Below, piece after piece: positions 41,601 to 53,341 of a stretch of DNA of 64,000 nucleotides. The notes under the pieces were generated by a model that was given only the letters and a program-made list of their open reading frames with translations, made no database searches and was not told the origin of the DNA. The position numbers were made by a program, and so were the translations under genes. How positions within the stretch are numbered: position 1 is the first letter of the stretch; every line of letters begins with the position of its first letter. This stretch comes from Symbiodinium natans (Eukaryota > Sar > Dinophyceae > Suessiales > Symbiodiniaceae): positions 62,501 to 126,500 of the forward strand of contig CAJNDS010000353.1 of NCBI GenBank assembly GCA_905221605.1. The letters are read 5' to 3'.

Positions 41601-44600
41601 GCCATGATGGCAAGGAAGCAGTCCAAAAAATCTACACCCAGGAGGTCAAGAACTACAAGATCAAGTTGGATCTGCTTGGCATGCGAGAACTCGAGCACCC
41701 CGACGTGCATGGCTTGGAGCTGTCTATGCCGCCTTTCTGCTCCGGCTATGCGAAGCCAACGCTTCTGCCGGTGACACAGAACTTCACTGGCAAGTACGAC
41801 TCGGCCATGGTCCAGGCTTTTGCCTCGAAGGTGGGCAATTTCATTCCGGTGAGAGTCGAGAAGAGCGAAAGCGGTGCTTTCGAGACCTTAGAGAACGCTG
41901 CTGAGTTCGCTATCGAGCAGAATGAGCCCGTGGGTTGGGCAATCTCTGTTCCCTTCGAAGGTCCTGTGATCCCGTACCTCCAGCCTCGCAGGGAGCAAAT
42001 GACCAGCCCAGAAGCGGCATGCCCCTCCGGGCTTGGAGGGCCTCGAGTGAGCCCCGAGAAGCCCTTCGTCCTGCTTCCTGATGTCGTTCTCATGTTGACA
42101 GCTCAGGGTAGCGACGAGGGCTCTGCATCCGTGAGCTTGCCCGTCACTTACGAGGGCCTCGACTCACGCCACAAACTCGAGATTGCCAGGCCGCTACAGC
42201 AGAGCTTGAGAGCCTGCAACGTCATCGCGTCTTGGAAGCCTGATTCCACTCAGACGGCTTTTCCCCGGATGGCAGTCAAGAAGGGTGAGCTGGTGGAGGT
42301 CTTGCGTCGGGAGCCGACCGGTTGGACCTACGGCACCAAGATCGAGAGCATGATGGAATCCAGGCGGAGACTGGTTTCCGGTGCCCAAATCCACCAAGCG
42401 CAGGGCTGGTTTCCAGATTGGACACTTGAGTATGACCCCTCAACTTGGACTGAGAAGTGCGTGGACCAGTTTACCGTCTTACCCGAGGAGCTAAAGGGCC
42501 TTAGCCGGCTCGTGGAGCAAGGGGACTACGGCGAGGCAGTGTACCACTGCTACGTAGACGTCTTTGCGGAGACATCGGGCCTTCTCACATGGAACAAGGA
42601 GTTTGTTGTAGGCCGAAGCCTGACGGCGCAACATCTCTTCACCATCGAGGACAAGGATAGCAAACACACAAGCCAGTACTTCAATCAGGGAGATTGGATG
42701 CTGGAAGCCCGGTCCTTGGATGAGGCCTTCGATTGGCGCACCACACCCGTGCTACATGCCGAGCGTCACAACCAAGTGCCCCTTGGGCCGAAGAGGCTTC
42801 TTCGCAACATGAAGCCCGTGAAATCGTCCGGGATGAAGACCTGTGAGCTGGAGGAACATTGCAGGAAGCATGGATTCCGGCTCCTGTCTCACCAGCACAT
42901 GCCAGAATCACTGCACCCGGGGCACTTCACACACCACGATTACAGCGACAATCTGCACACGTTTCTTCGGCCTGTGGGGCATCGGATCCGAGGTCGCCAG
43001 GACCGGGACTCGAAGTTCTTGGCCCGACTGCGACTTGGACTTCCGGCACACTTGCGTGCCGGCAAGAAGGAGGTCTCCATAACCGACACGGAGAAGGAAA
43101 CGGTCATCTTTAAGCTGGAGCTGACGGGAGCGGTCACTGTGACTCGGAGTAACGTCAAGCTGGCCTCCTTGCCACCTGGCCACCAACCAAGCATCCAGAG
43201 GAAGAAGGACGGCGCCTGCACCTTGGCGTTGCCGCATGGAGAGCAGGTGAGCCTCTCTGCTGCGGAGGCCCGGCGATCCTTGAAGGCAATCAACGAGATC
43301 TTTCAGCAGTCTGAGCAGCCAAAAGAGGAGAAAGAGGAGTCGGAGTCGAAGCATAGTATGGAGAGTTACACGACGAACGTCCTTGTCATCCGTTTCGACA
43401 GAGACGGCCAGGTGGTGTGGGCTGCCCCAGAGCTGATCTCCTCTTGGAGCCAGCCTGGACAACTCCTCTTCGTGGTGAAGTTGGACGCTTCCGATACGCT
43501 GGTTCCTGTGCGGGTGCCCTGCTTCGACTTGCGCTTCGAAATGGAGACTGCCTGGTTCCCTTGCAAGACTCTGGCAGGCCTCCATGGCGTAAAGAGCGAG
43601 CAGCTCAAGACGGTGGTCTACGACTCGGTCTCTCTGGAAGAAGGCAGTGAGGACGCCACCTCAGGTTCGGCCCTAGCAGGCCCGGATGGTTACTGGAAAC
43701 CCATACCTGTCTCGAAGCATGCCTTCTGCTGTCGGCTGATGAAGCTGAAAGGCACCGCCAAATTCGACAGGCCTCGTACCGACAGCTGGTACCGCTCGGC
43801 TCTTGAGGACACTTTCCCGGAGATTGCCACACTCCCGCTGCTGCAAGGTCCTCTTGGTGCGGACTACTATTTCGTCAAGAGCTTCTTTCTGGACAGGTGC
43901 ATGAACCTCAGACAGGAGCTGGTGCTGGAGGACAAGAACGTTGGCCTTGTGAAAGGGCACGTGGAAATCGACGAGGTCGAGGAGCCAGTGCAGGCTCAGG
44001 TCGGGACGATCCCCATAGAACGGCTCTGGGTCAAGAAGTTCTATGTCGTGGACGTCTGCATCTTGACAGTTCGTGGCGTGGCAGAAGCACTCCAAGATCC
44101 GTATTTAGAAGTGGGTATTCGTGGCAATGAGGAGAGCTTCGTGAAGAAGCCTGCGTGCCTGGTGCATGAAGACGTCCCCGGCTGTGACTTCTACACAAGC
44201 CTCTCTTTCGAAATGATGCTACCCAGCAGCTGTGAGCTGATCTTCCGTCTCTATACAAGTGGTATCTTCGGCGCGACACTTATTGGAGAGAACTTGCTGG
44301 ACATCGAAGATCGGCATGTGGCACAGCTAAGTAAGAAGCTGCGCCAGGCATCAAATGAGCAGTGGCTCCGACAGAACATGTCCCCAGAATCGGACATTGA
44401 GGTGACTTTCGAAGACCTTGAGAGTTCTGAGCGGGCCTGGCTCGAACCCACGCTGCCCAGGAGTCGGCCATATGCCAAGCGGCAAAGCACTCGGCTTTTC
44501 GACCCGCACAGCAAAGAGGAGGCCATGGCCTTCCAGCGTCGCCTGGGCATGCGAGGACCCAGCGCCATCGAGACGTGGCCCCTGCGCAGTCCGGAAGGCC

Positions 44601-45415
44601 TCCGCACTGGGGCACTTCGGCTGTGGATGGATGTCTCTACGCAAGAAGAAGTGGTGCCGGATGTTGTCTTCAAGGAGCACAAGCACGTGACCTTGCAACT
44701 GCGGGTAAAACTGGAGTCCGTCACGGGCATCGCAGTCTTTCGGGATAAAGGACAGAGGAACGATGCCTTTGTGAAGCTGGACTTCGTTTCGAAGAGTGTA
44801 GGCAGGGAGCGGGTTCGTGAGTCCAAGCCATCTGAGGCACATAAGTGGGCAAGAAGCACAGCATCGTTTTGCCAACTCTTGATTTTCGAGCTGACGACTC
44901 CAGTTCAGTATTGTGGGCTCACGGTGACGTTGATGGACCAGGACACCATCACCGGCCCCGAAGAGATCTACGCGCCCAAGGTCGTACCCCTCGAGATTCT
45001 CGCCGCGAGCGCAGCGCAAGGTGAGAGGGCACCTGTGGCCTACGACGTAGTTTTCGACAGGCACCCGGTCAATCACCAATTGGATGAAGGACGTGGGTTC
45101 TGGTGCTGCAAAAGAGCTCCCAGACCCAAGCCACCCCCAAAGCACGCGACGCTGCACATGGAGCTCCAGATGGTGACCTTGGAAGAAGCAGCAAGCCAAG
45201 ATCTTCCTCAGGAAGGCCGCTATGCAACACCCCAAGACCGGATAGACTGGGCTTCTGCCGCGATTCACCCAGTGGAGTTCATGAAGATCTTTCTTGGGCC
45301 GAAGCGGGAGGCTCGCATCAAATGTTACGGCGCAACCTGCATAATGACGGTGATCTGTTTGGCCTTTCTTGGCATGACTTGGCTGATCATGCAAATCGTC
45401 AGTCCGCTGATCTGA
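38649..45415 (+). CDS. Ferlin-like multi-C2, tail-anchored membrane protein
   Basis: Exon 1 (38649-38725) encodes MEVLPQPRGPKEKRSPSK and a few more residues. A GTAAGT donor and a TTTCACCAG acceptor (intron 38726-38868) join it in frame to one giant exon, giving about 2,207 residues. C2-like segments are seen near residues 66-200 and 400-500, at about 765-860 (DILAARSLPTSDPDGLADP, with Ca2+-type Asp residues), about 1750-1850 (VDVCILTVRGVAEALQDPYL) and about 1965-2070. The linker ETWPLRSPEGLRTGALRLWM before the last C2 is typical of ferlins, as is the single C-terminal membrane segment (IMTVICLAFLGMTWLIMQIV). Ferlins act in Ca2+-dependent membrane fusion and vesicle traffic; apicomplexan relatives work in secretion. 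The central ~1,200-1,600 region, with a His-rich stretch, is unusual for the family. If exon 1 is wrong, the first Met would be MSGVGMLQAQAQM. Confidence 0.85.
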
Positions 45416-46701
45416 GCTGCAATCGGATTTTGGCTCACATGGTTCACCAACATGCGACCATGTGGTGCGGATTCTCCGCGGCGCAAAGTAAGCCGCAGAG
45501 TTCCGCAGGTGCTTTCGGCTCGGCGTTCAGTTTTCGAAGAACCTGGCTCCAACGGAGGGGCTGTGGAAAAAAGCTGCATGTATTGTCCATAAGCAGGTGT
45601 GCACGCTGCGTTGGCAGGTTGATGGTTCCAGACGGTTCCAGATCTGCTGGCGGCCGGTGCACGGTAGCGACAGGGGCCAACGCTGTGTTTTTAAAGCATC
45701 GTCGTCAACATCAGTTCTATTCTTATCCATTGTCGAAGGCACTGGCACAGCTGTTTTCGTGTTTGAAGATTTTGAAGAGCCTTGCACCGGGGCTGTTCCT
45801 AATCTTTCCTTCTAGTGCATGACACCTTTGCCGCTCTCCCGATGGTTTTTCTTGGGTCTTCGTGCTTGCAATGCATGAGTTTCAGGATGACAGAGTCACC
45901 ATCCATAATTCTTCAAGCGGTTGCAATAACTTAATAACGCGGACCCTTCTACATGCTGGAGTTCTCACCTGAGCTCGATGCCAGCTGCCTATCGCCTAGA
46001 CATGCTGAGGAATCCCAAGTTTGCTTACCTGGGCATGTTTGCTGCCAGATGTTGAGCGTTTACATGACCAGTAGCAAATCGCCGCGCGGTTTACGTGCGG
46101 TCTGTAGGGGGCTCAAAAACAGAAAGTGTCAGTGCAAGGAGGAGAGACGTCTTCGTAAGCTCAGCTTGGGATCTCTCTCAGCTCCGGCGAAGTTCTGCAA
46201 GAGCAAGGCTCTTTGAGCCGTCGCAAAGTGTGTCCGCGGGCATCGTTTGTTTTTTTTGCTCCTACCAACTTTGGTTCATTGATGTTTCTGTGACCATGGC
46301 GGGCATGGCAGGGGCGGCGGGCAACAGCATTGCTCCCATCTCCATCTTCTACGCTGTGCTCAAAGAGTGCAACATGTGCTTGCACCTCGCATGATGAATC
46401 TTGTGTTGCTGTATGCCGTCATTGTGCTTGTTGCTGCGTTGAATGGCAAGCTTACTTACCATCAATCCCAGTATTTCTTTACAAGGTTTTCGTGGAGGCT
46501 GCAGCAGTCGAACGTCTTCTTTCACACTCGTCTTGGGCTTTATGCGGAGGGCCTTCGTAACTTGCAGGACCACGAGATCCCTAGATTTCTAGATTGCAGC
46601 GCAGTACGAAGGCCCGACATAGTTCCTAGTATTTCCTAGTGCTCAAACGCTGAAGTTTCCTGAAATGCTAAAGCCTGAGACATCCTGGTTTTCCATGGAT
46701 A
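45416..46701. other. No gene confidently recognised
   Basis: Short plus-strand frames exist (for example MAGMAGAAGNSIAPISIFYA at about 46295) but lack supporting features. Confidence 0.4.
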
Positions 46702-47190
46702 CATGGCAGAAGATCTGCGACAAAGGGTCCTATCGTCACAGCAGGCTGGCGGTGCTCCCACTTCGGCTTCAAGTGCACAGGGATTTCTCCCACTCGCAGC
46801 CTTTGCCCTGCCGCTTGCATTCGGCATGATGCGCATCACCCGGTGCACCAATGTGTGCACTTGCTTTGGTCACCCGCTCTCTCGAACATTGGGCGGATCC
46901 CGAAAGTGCGCACAGAGGCTTGGCTTGGGGCACTGAGCGCCCGACGCCTGCGAGCTTTAGCCGCTTGCCTGGGTCGCCTGGCTGCCGCTGGCCGAGAGGC
47001 CAGTGGCCAGGGGCTGTTTTTGTGAGCTCGAGCCGCTCAAAGGAGAAAAAAAACGGGCGCATCTGCCTGCATCTGACCTGTCTTGGAGCCTCAGCTCGCG
47101 CACGACCCCTGCGCATGCAACACCCGAGTCACGCAATTTCAGCAGTAGGAAGTGATGGAAGTGCTGCCGCAGCCACGAGGGCCCAGGTCT
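46702..47190. repeat. Second copy of the ferlin 5' flank
   Basis: Direct repeat of 38238-38682, including an ATG at 47155 followed by the same ten codons (MEVLPQPRGP). After that point the sequence becomes the left end of the segmental duplication, so the ferlin-type promoter and start are now attached to different DNA. Confidence 0.9.
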
Positions 47191-47278
47191 GCCAACGAAT
47201 CCCGAAGACGGAGCCATGCCACTGCTCTTTCCAGAAGCAGTGGATCTGCCGATGGCCCAGCTCGCAGTCAACTCATGA

Positions 47279-47747
47279 TCCTTTGAAGGCTTTGAACTCC
47301 TCAAGCTCTCGTGCTGGCGCTTCGTGTGCTTTGCATCTGAGTCTTTTTTTGGTGGAGAAACAAGGCGCAACGGCGCCGTCAGAGAGCCGCCGTCGGCGCT
47401 CAAAGCAGCGTACGCAGCCGGCAAGCAGCACGAGGCGGGTTTCTCGTTGGACCTTTAGACTGCTCCGGTTGCAGCGGTCCCACGGGTATGCCGAGTACAT
47501 GCCACCTCATGCCACCTCATTTCCAGTCATTGTTTAATCCCGACAAGTGTGAGTTCAGGACGGCGTGCACCTCATCCTCCTCTTCCTGCTTGCCCTTGCG
47601 CTCACCACGCTGCTGCTGGGCTACTGGGCTGCCCATTATGAGCCACCCGTGCACAGCTCGCCTTGGATGTTGAGCGCCAAGTGCCCCAGGCTTCTACATC
47701 CGAGGGAAGTTCAGGCCAGTGACCGCAGTGACTGCAATGTAGCCTAA
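47279..47747 (+). CDS. Putative small single-pass membrane protein, copy 1
   Basis: A coding-like stretch (KLSCWRFVCFASESFFGGET, then PSALKAAYAAGKQHE) can be joined through a GC...AG intron (GAG|GCGGGT to TTCAG|GAC) to GVHLILLFLLALALTTLLLG, a strong membrane segment, followed by YWAAHYEPPVHSSPWML. The first exon is not fixed. In copy 1 it could be the ferlin-like MEVLPQPRGP exon at 47155, but no in-frame junction was found. Copy 2 is at 54352-54820. Confidence 0.4.
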
Positions 47748-48193
47748 CCCCTATAGAAGCTACATATACTTCATGGCCTGTGAACCTTAAACGCTGAACC
47801 ATGCTAAGCCGCGAAGCACTTCATTGCATTGCTGGCACCCCAGCCGCAGGTCTGCTGGCAACGTCTTGCGCTGAGTTATGCTGAGTTGACTTGCTTGAGA
47901 ACCGGAATCACGACTAGCTGTAGGTCTTTCTGTGCCGTTACAAGGGTCAGCCACGATATGTCAACGGTTTAAGGGGTTACGAGGCGTGGCGGCGCAGTGC
48001 AGGGAAAGGTGGCTTATCGACACATGTCTGCTTGCAATTATAAGGGCATCCCTTTGAAAAAGGGGCTTGCGCTGCTCGAGTGATGCGGCACAGGGAATGC
48101 ACGACGACAACAGTGAAGTTGGCTGTCAAGCGAGATGGGTGTGGCGGAGGGTGAGCCGCGGGAAGCTCATGACAGGCGCGTGGCCCCTCGTCC

Positions 48194-48246
48194 TGCCCCC
48201 CCCCCCCCCCCCCCCCCCAAAGAAAAAAGAAAAAAAGAACAATCAA
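48194..48246. repeat. Poly-C plus A-rich tract, copy 1
   Basis: A C run followed by an A-rich run; the corresponding tract in copy 2 is at 55329-55376 with a longer pure A run, so it is length-variable. Confidence 0.85.
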
Positions 48247-49148
48247 AAAACAGAAATCATCTCACTTTTCGTGTATGGATGGTTTTCCCTGTGCCCCAAT
48301 GCCCCAATTTGTCCCGTTGTTCAGTTGGCGCCCCCCTCAGAAGTAGGAACTGGTGGACCATACCCTCGAGCCTAGTATGGATTTCAGCACTTGCCCCTGG
48401 CTGGCCAAGCTGCGCGCGTCGCGTCCACGCATGATGGGTGCTCACATCTGCACGGGCACAAGAGGGAGAAAACACACACTTGAGTTGGAGTCAAGTTGGC
48501 AAGAAAACATGCAGAACGGCGCGGAGCTCGAAGCAGGTACGTAGGGGCGGCGTCCCACCCCTATTTCACGGGTCAGGATGGGGGTCTTCATTGGCACCTG
48601 CCCCATTTCTTTCCGCAGGTGCCCCTTGCTGAGAACAACACGCGAAAACATTGAGAACTTGAGCGCGGACCCTGCCCCCTGCTGAGAACAACACGCGAAA
48701 ACATTGAGAACTTGAGCCCGGACCACATGTTCACAAACCCTGGCATTTACAACGCGTACCGAAACTAGCGACAACATTGTGCATTGAGCTCCGCTATCCT
48801 TGGTCCCAGGGAATCCCACACACACACACACACACACACGTGTCCGAGATTATGTGGGAGTTGGTACTGGGCATCAAGCTGGTGACTCATTGTGGCCGAG
48901 GCCCAGACTCAGAATCCCGAGAATCGGGTCTCCCAGCATGGCGCTTAATGGGCTTCTGTTGTGGTATGCTGGAGGTGCGCGGTGTGATTCACATGAGTCT
49001 CGCATGAGTTTCGTGTGCAATTTGCATCTTTCCATCTGACCGCACAGCCTGCGCAGCCTGAGGGGCGGGCGTGGTGATGTCGGGGCCCCTGCGTTGCCTG
49101 ACGTTCGGAGTGCACTGTTCAGTCTTCTGAGATCAGGCCCTTCTCAAC

Positions 49149-49402
49149 ATGGAGGAGGGCCGGCTTCCCGCGCAGGCGGCGGGGCCTGAGGCGGCTGCAC
49201 CGGAGGCGGCGGGGCCGGAGGCGTCGCAAGACAACCGATTTTGCCGCCTGCTACCCTTGCTGTTCCAAGCCTGGCCACTTGCTGTTCACCTGAAGCTTCG
49301 CAGGTGGACCGTGACGAGGTCACGGAGCTGGAGTCCGTCGTGGGCTGGGCATATGTGATTGCTGCGCTGGTTTCGACAGCCAATGACGGCATGAGCTCAT
49401 AA
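49149..49402 (+). CDS. 56-residue protein, two exons, copy 1
   Basis: Exon 1 (49149-49220) encodes MEEGRLPAQAAGPEAAAPEA and four more residues. An 83-bp intron beginning GCGTCG and ending CGCAG, with AG|G at both ends, joins it in frame to exon 2 (49304-49402), VDRDEVTELESVVGWAYVIA then ALVSTANDGMSS. The second half could be a membrane-associated helix. No family recognised. The duplicate at 57517-57770 appears identical. Confidence 0.5.
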
Positions 49403-49403
49403 G

Positions 49404-49936
49404 TCACAAGGAACCGCGGACCTTGCCTGGGACCTGAGGTGGGCTGGATGCTCTACAGCCGCGAGTGCCTTCGCCAGCACCGTCGCGGCCGCAACCAGGC
49501 CCGCTTGCAAGGGGCTTGCACAGTGCGAAGTCAACAACACGTGACAGCAAGTGGGTGTTTACATGCAAGCTTGCAGTCCAAGAGTCCAGGAGCTTCGGCG
49601 GGAGGTCCGGCAGGCCCCTGGCATCCTCTGACCTACAAATGTTCAAACTTATAAGCTCTTGACTCTTGTCAATTTCGTCAATTTCGGGTCCTAGCCAAAG
49701 GCGCAAAGGCCGGTCGCTGACGTGGAGGCGCCCGTCCGGCGCTACGTCCCAGGTGATGTCCCAAGCCTCGCCCCACGCGTCGAAGGACCCCACCGCCTTC
49801 GAGGACGGCCCGCCCAGCGAGGCAGAGGCGCGCCCCAGGGTCCTGGTCTTGTTTCTGTCTCCTTTTCCCAAACCTTCAGCTGGTGAAGGGCGACAGGCCC
49901 TTCGGCGATGATGACGGCCTGCCTGACCCCATTGCT

Positions 49937-49978
<42 letters not shown>

Positions 49979-50458
49979 AGAGAGAGAGAGAGGGGGGGAG
50001 AGCGCGTGCCAACGCGCACGAACTATAGGAAGCCCAGGTACTCGTAGAATCACCTGGAACCACCCACGGGCTTGCTGAGCGAACCAAATGCCCAGATCTT
50101 CGGACGTTTGTGCTATTTGTGTTTCAGGGCTTCGGCAGAGATGTTTCTGGGCTTCGAGGTTCTTGTGGATGTTTGCCCGAACATCACATTCAAGGGGCCA
50201 AACATCAGGGGCTCCTGACTGAACGTCCGGGCGAGCATCCCGATCACCCTGCGCTGAACGCTTGTTGCGGACAACATGCCAGCCATGAGCTGTCGTTCCT
50301 TGTAGAAGATGCTTTGGGGTGTCCCGCAATTTGATGTTGTAGCCTCGGTTGTGAGCTTTGGGGCGGCTGGAGGCTGCTCTGTTGAAAGTGCTCGGGCCAG
50401 GCTGGGAGACCTTCTCCGCAAGCGCCCTGCGCAGCGCCAGTTTGCCGGACTGGGCCAT
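49404..50458 (-). CDS. Unknown minus-strand gene, copy 1 (exon model unresolved)
   Basis: The most natural start is MAQSGKLALRRALAEKVSQP (ATG at 50458), resembling a mitochondrial presequence, leading to GYNIKLRDTPKHLLQ. The other end, in another frame, reads DAWGEAWDITWDVAPDGRLH, LRLWLGPEIDEIDKSQELIS and KLLDSWTASLHVNTHLLSRV to a stop at 49404. A CT/GA microsatellite (49938-50003) lies between the two and must be intronic or disruptive. Copy 2 (57772-58827) differs by a one-base change near 50215/58583 that shifts the reading of the middle part. Family not recognised. Confidence 0.4.
49938..50003. repeat. (AG)n microsatellite, copy 1
   Basis: AG dinucleotides interrupted by two G runs; near-identical in copy 2 at 58311-58371. 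Confidence 0.95.
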
Positions 50459-50551
50459 GGCCGAGGACTGGGATGCTTCGCGTTTATCATCTTATATCCT
50501 TGCCGCGTCCCTTTTCTCAGTCAGCATCAGTCAGCAGTCAGCGTGTGAAGA

Positions 50552-52000
50552 TTGTTGCTGAGGAGGACGCCGGCGCCAGTGCTTCCAACACCTCGGAAAG
50601 CTACTCTGCGGGCTCGGGTGCCTAAAGCACCCCTGGCGCGGCACCTGCTGCAGAGCTGCCACAGAGCTGCTGCAGAGTGCGCTCCAGCGCTCTTGGATCA
50701 GAAAACAGCGGTCGAAATGAGGGCCGAGCATTCCGGCACTTCAACCAAGACTACCGATCTTCGTGTGCATGACATCTCAGGGAGTTCCTGCGTCAGCTTC
50801 GAGCTCCAGAGCTCCACCTCCGAACTTCGAAACTTCGATGCTGATTGCCTTTTTCTGGATGCAGCTGCTCGTGGGAAGAGGCCCAACTTTGAGGCAGACA
50901 TTTGTGTCGGGCCTTTGGCAAGCTCAGCGAAGGTGAATGGACCTTCCGTGGTGCTTGTGTTCCACAAGCAACAAGATCGAGCAATTGTGCGAACTGTCAA
51001 ACTTCGGCAAAGAACGGAGTTGCCCTTACAGCAACGGCGGCCTGCATTTGTGATGGCTTGATGCTGCGAGACTGGATTTCAGAACGCAAGCTGAAGCATG
51101 TTCACCCGTGGTCTGGGTCTCAGCAGGTCGAGGACGACGCGCACGCCGCTCAACCTTGAATCAATCTGGCAAAGCAGGGCGCCAGGATATCCATGCGGCG
51201 CCTTGTCTCGCAACGCTTGATTGCATGCCCCTTGATGCAAAGAACGCTGAGTCAGGACCATTGTTTGGGAAAGCAAACTTCGGCAAAGAACGGAGTTGCC
51301 CTCACCGCAACGGCAGCCTGCATTGGGATATCCCTGTACACCCGAAAGATGTGGCTCTCTCACGCCTCGGCAAGTGGGACCTTGTCTCGCACAACGCTTG
51401 ATTTGGTGCAAAGAACGCTGGGTCAGGATCTCACATTGTTTGGGCCAGCAAACTTCGGCAAAGAACGGAGTTGCCCTTGCCGCAACGGCGTCCTGCGTTT
51501 GTGATGGCTTGATGCTGCGAGACTGGGTCTCAGAACGCCAGCTTGAGCATATTGACCAGTGGTCCTCGGAGCTTCCTTTGTGCAGAGATCCGGGACGGGG
51601 CAGAGGCCTACGGAGCTGCTGTCGAGGAAGGCCCCACCTGCTGGTCCAGGACGACGGGCGTTCCGCTAACCACGAATCAATTTGGCAAAGCAGGGCGCCG
51701 TTCTACACCCGAAAGAGGTGGCCCTTCTCCCTTTTGCAACAGATGGGGACGGGGCAGCGTCATCTCCGGCAAGGAAGTCTACATGTTGGCCACCTGGGTC
51801 GCCCGATTCGAAGTCCGGCGCCTGAGAAGTGACTGCCCCGCGCAAGACGATGCCGTGGATGCACAAAAAAGGGGAAAGAAGCTGGCTCTCTGGCCTTTCC
51901 ACTGCGAGGTGGCTCATGTTTGCCTCATGCGTGACAGATGCCCAATGGACAATGCAGTGATATGGACAAAAAAATGCATCGTTGTGAGCGTCTAGTGCTG
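50552..52000 (+). pseudogene. Unknown plus-strand gene, copy 1, apparently broken
   Basis: A coding-like block (DLRVHDISGSSCVSFELQSS; RNFDADCLFLDAAARGKRPN; NGPSVVLVFHKQQDRAIVRT) ends inside the first 227-bp-type unit. The last exon-like block begins LMLRDWVSERQLEHIDQWSS. Compared with copy 2, copy 1 lacks two bases in that block (about 51572) and eight bases (about 51609), destroying the frame, while copy 2 reads on. Hence copy 1 is probably non-functional, unless copy 2 carries the insertions. Family not recognised. Confidence 0.4.
51239..51480. repeat. 227-bp-type tandem units, copy 1 (about two units)
   Basis: Units containing gcaaagaacgctgggtcagg and aacttcggcaaagaacggag, one shortened by loss of a central segment. 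Copy 2 has about five units. Confidence 0.8.
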
Positions 52001-52461
52001 CGAGCTCTGAGCTCCCCCCGAAAGCGCCAACGCCCCGAAGTGTCTGAGCATGTCTGAGCTGTACCAAGTCTTGCGTTTCAAGCTTCAAGCCTTCATGCGC
52101 TATCCACGTCGCATGTCGAAGTCAATAGTTCTTGGCAGCCACTTTCGCAATCAGCCGGGCTCACGTGTGCTATCACTCTTGAGAGCTGGGGATGGTAAGA
52201 CCGCCACACGCACGAGATCACACGAGGTTGTAGTTAGGCGAAAAAGTGTTTTGGGACGTTTGAGCTTTGCGGGGTGCCTCCAGCAAGAACTTTGAGATCT
52301 GCCCTTAAATTCAATTCAACAGAAAAGGACAAACTTTGAGACGCAGGCTTGGAACTATGCAGCATGTGCCCAGCCAAGCCGAGCCACACCGTAACAAAAA
52401 AGCAGGCCCAAGCCACACCTTTAAAACAACAATAACCTCCGCCGTTATGGAGCCACGATTA

Positions 52462-52506
52462 CGTTACCAGCACAGCTTTGGGCGTCTGCAACCTGTGCTG
52501 GTAACG
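52462..52506. repeat. 14-bp perfect inverted repeat, copy 1
   Basis: Arm cgttaccagcacag (52462-52475) and arm ctgtgctggtaacg (52493-52506) flank a 17-nt loop (ctttgggcgtctgcaac). In copy 2 (61743-61789) the left arm has gained two bases but can still pair. Confidence 0.85.
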
Positions 52507-53341
52507 ATATAGGTCACATGTGCTCTTTACCCACAAGGAATAAACATCTCAATTTACTTAACAACCCCCTCTTTTGGTTGAAAAACATACTGTAGTCTTC
52601 TGGCACATGCAAGTGCAAAACGGCACCAGCAAGGAACAACGGGAACAAAGTTAGGTAGCGCAAAAGAAAGACACAAGTAGCGCAAAAAGAAAACCACAGA
52701 TCGCATGCTTTTCGCCCTGTGTTATGCTACCAACAAGTGTCGGCAAGCCAAAAGCATATGTAAAGCACAAACGAAAGATACAGGTGGCGCAAACCAAAGA
52801 CACAGGTCAGGCGCTCTCTCCGAACGGGCTTACCAACTCTCACCACTACTGGCATCCCAGGCCAAAACCGAAATGCCAGTCGTGTGTTGTTCTGCAGGCT
52901 CCCGCCAAAGAAGCCATACCAACACAACCAGCCAGCACCTCCTAACCAAAATCAAATTGCCACAGCATCACTCAAATTTACAGTACTCAGTTTTGTTGTG
53001 CACATATCTGCTGTTTTGCAAACCATCAGACTGTACAGTCTTGTTGGACACGCGATTCCTGTTCTGCAAATTCTCGCCTAGGCAGCCATGAAGCACCGAC
53101 GCCCCTGCCACATTCCGCTTTGGCTAACCAAAAGGCAGCGTCTTAGGTCCCAGGCTCCTCATTCCTCCGCTCTCCAGTCGAAGCCCCCCATCGTCGGTCC
53201 ATGCCTCCCACGAAGTGAAGAGGTTAGGGTTGCGGTGAAGTACTTGCGTTTAGTGAAAAAAAGGTTTTTGGAGTTTAGGGTTTAGCGGCAGTGAGGGTTT
53301 AGGGAGGTGGGCGCACAATGCACACGCAAGAGGATCAAGCC

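Larger units (their letters stand above)
47197..53092. repeat. Segmental duplication, copy 1 (5.9 kb)
   Basis: Direct duplicate of 54279-62322. The shared sequence starts at gaatcccgaagacggagcc and ends at ctaggcagccatgaa. Long stretches (for example 48.8-50.9 kb) are almost identical. Copy 1 has fewer 227-bp units and lacks the 1-kb insertion found in copy 2. Confidence 0.95.

Noticed and set aside
45427-45437. ATTTTGGCTCA, another spliced-leader-like 11-mer
   Set aside because: It is 11 bases after the ferlin stop codon, not upstream of a gene, and the bases on both sides do not match a leader.
46095-46639. Possible small membrane protein
   Set aside because: Only a short hydrophobic stretch; no start, splice or family support.
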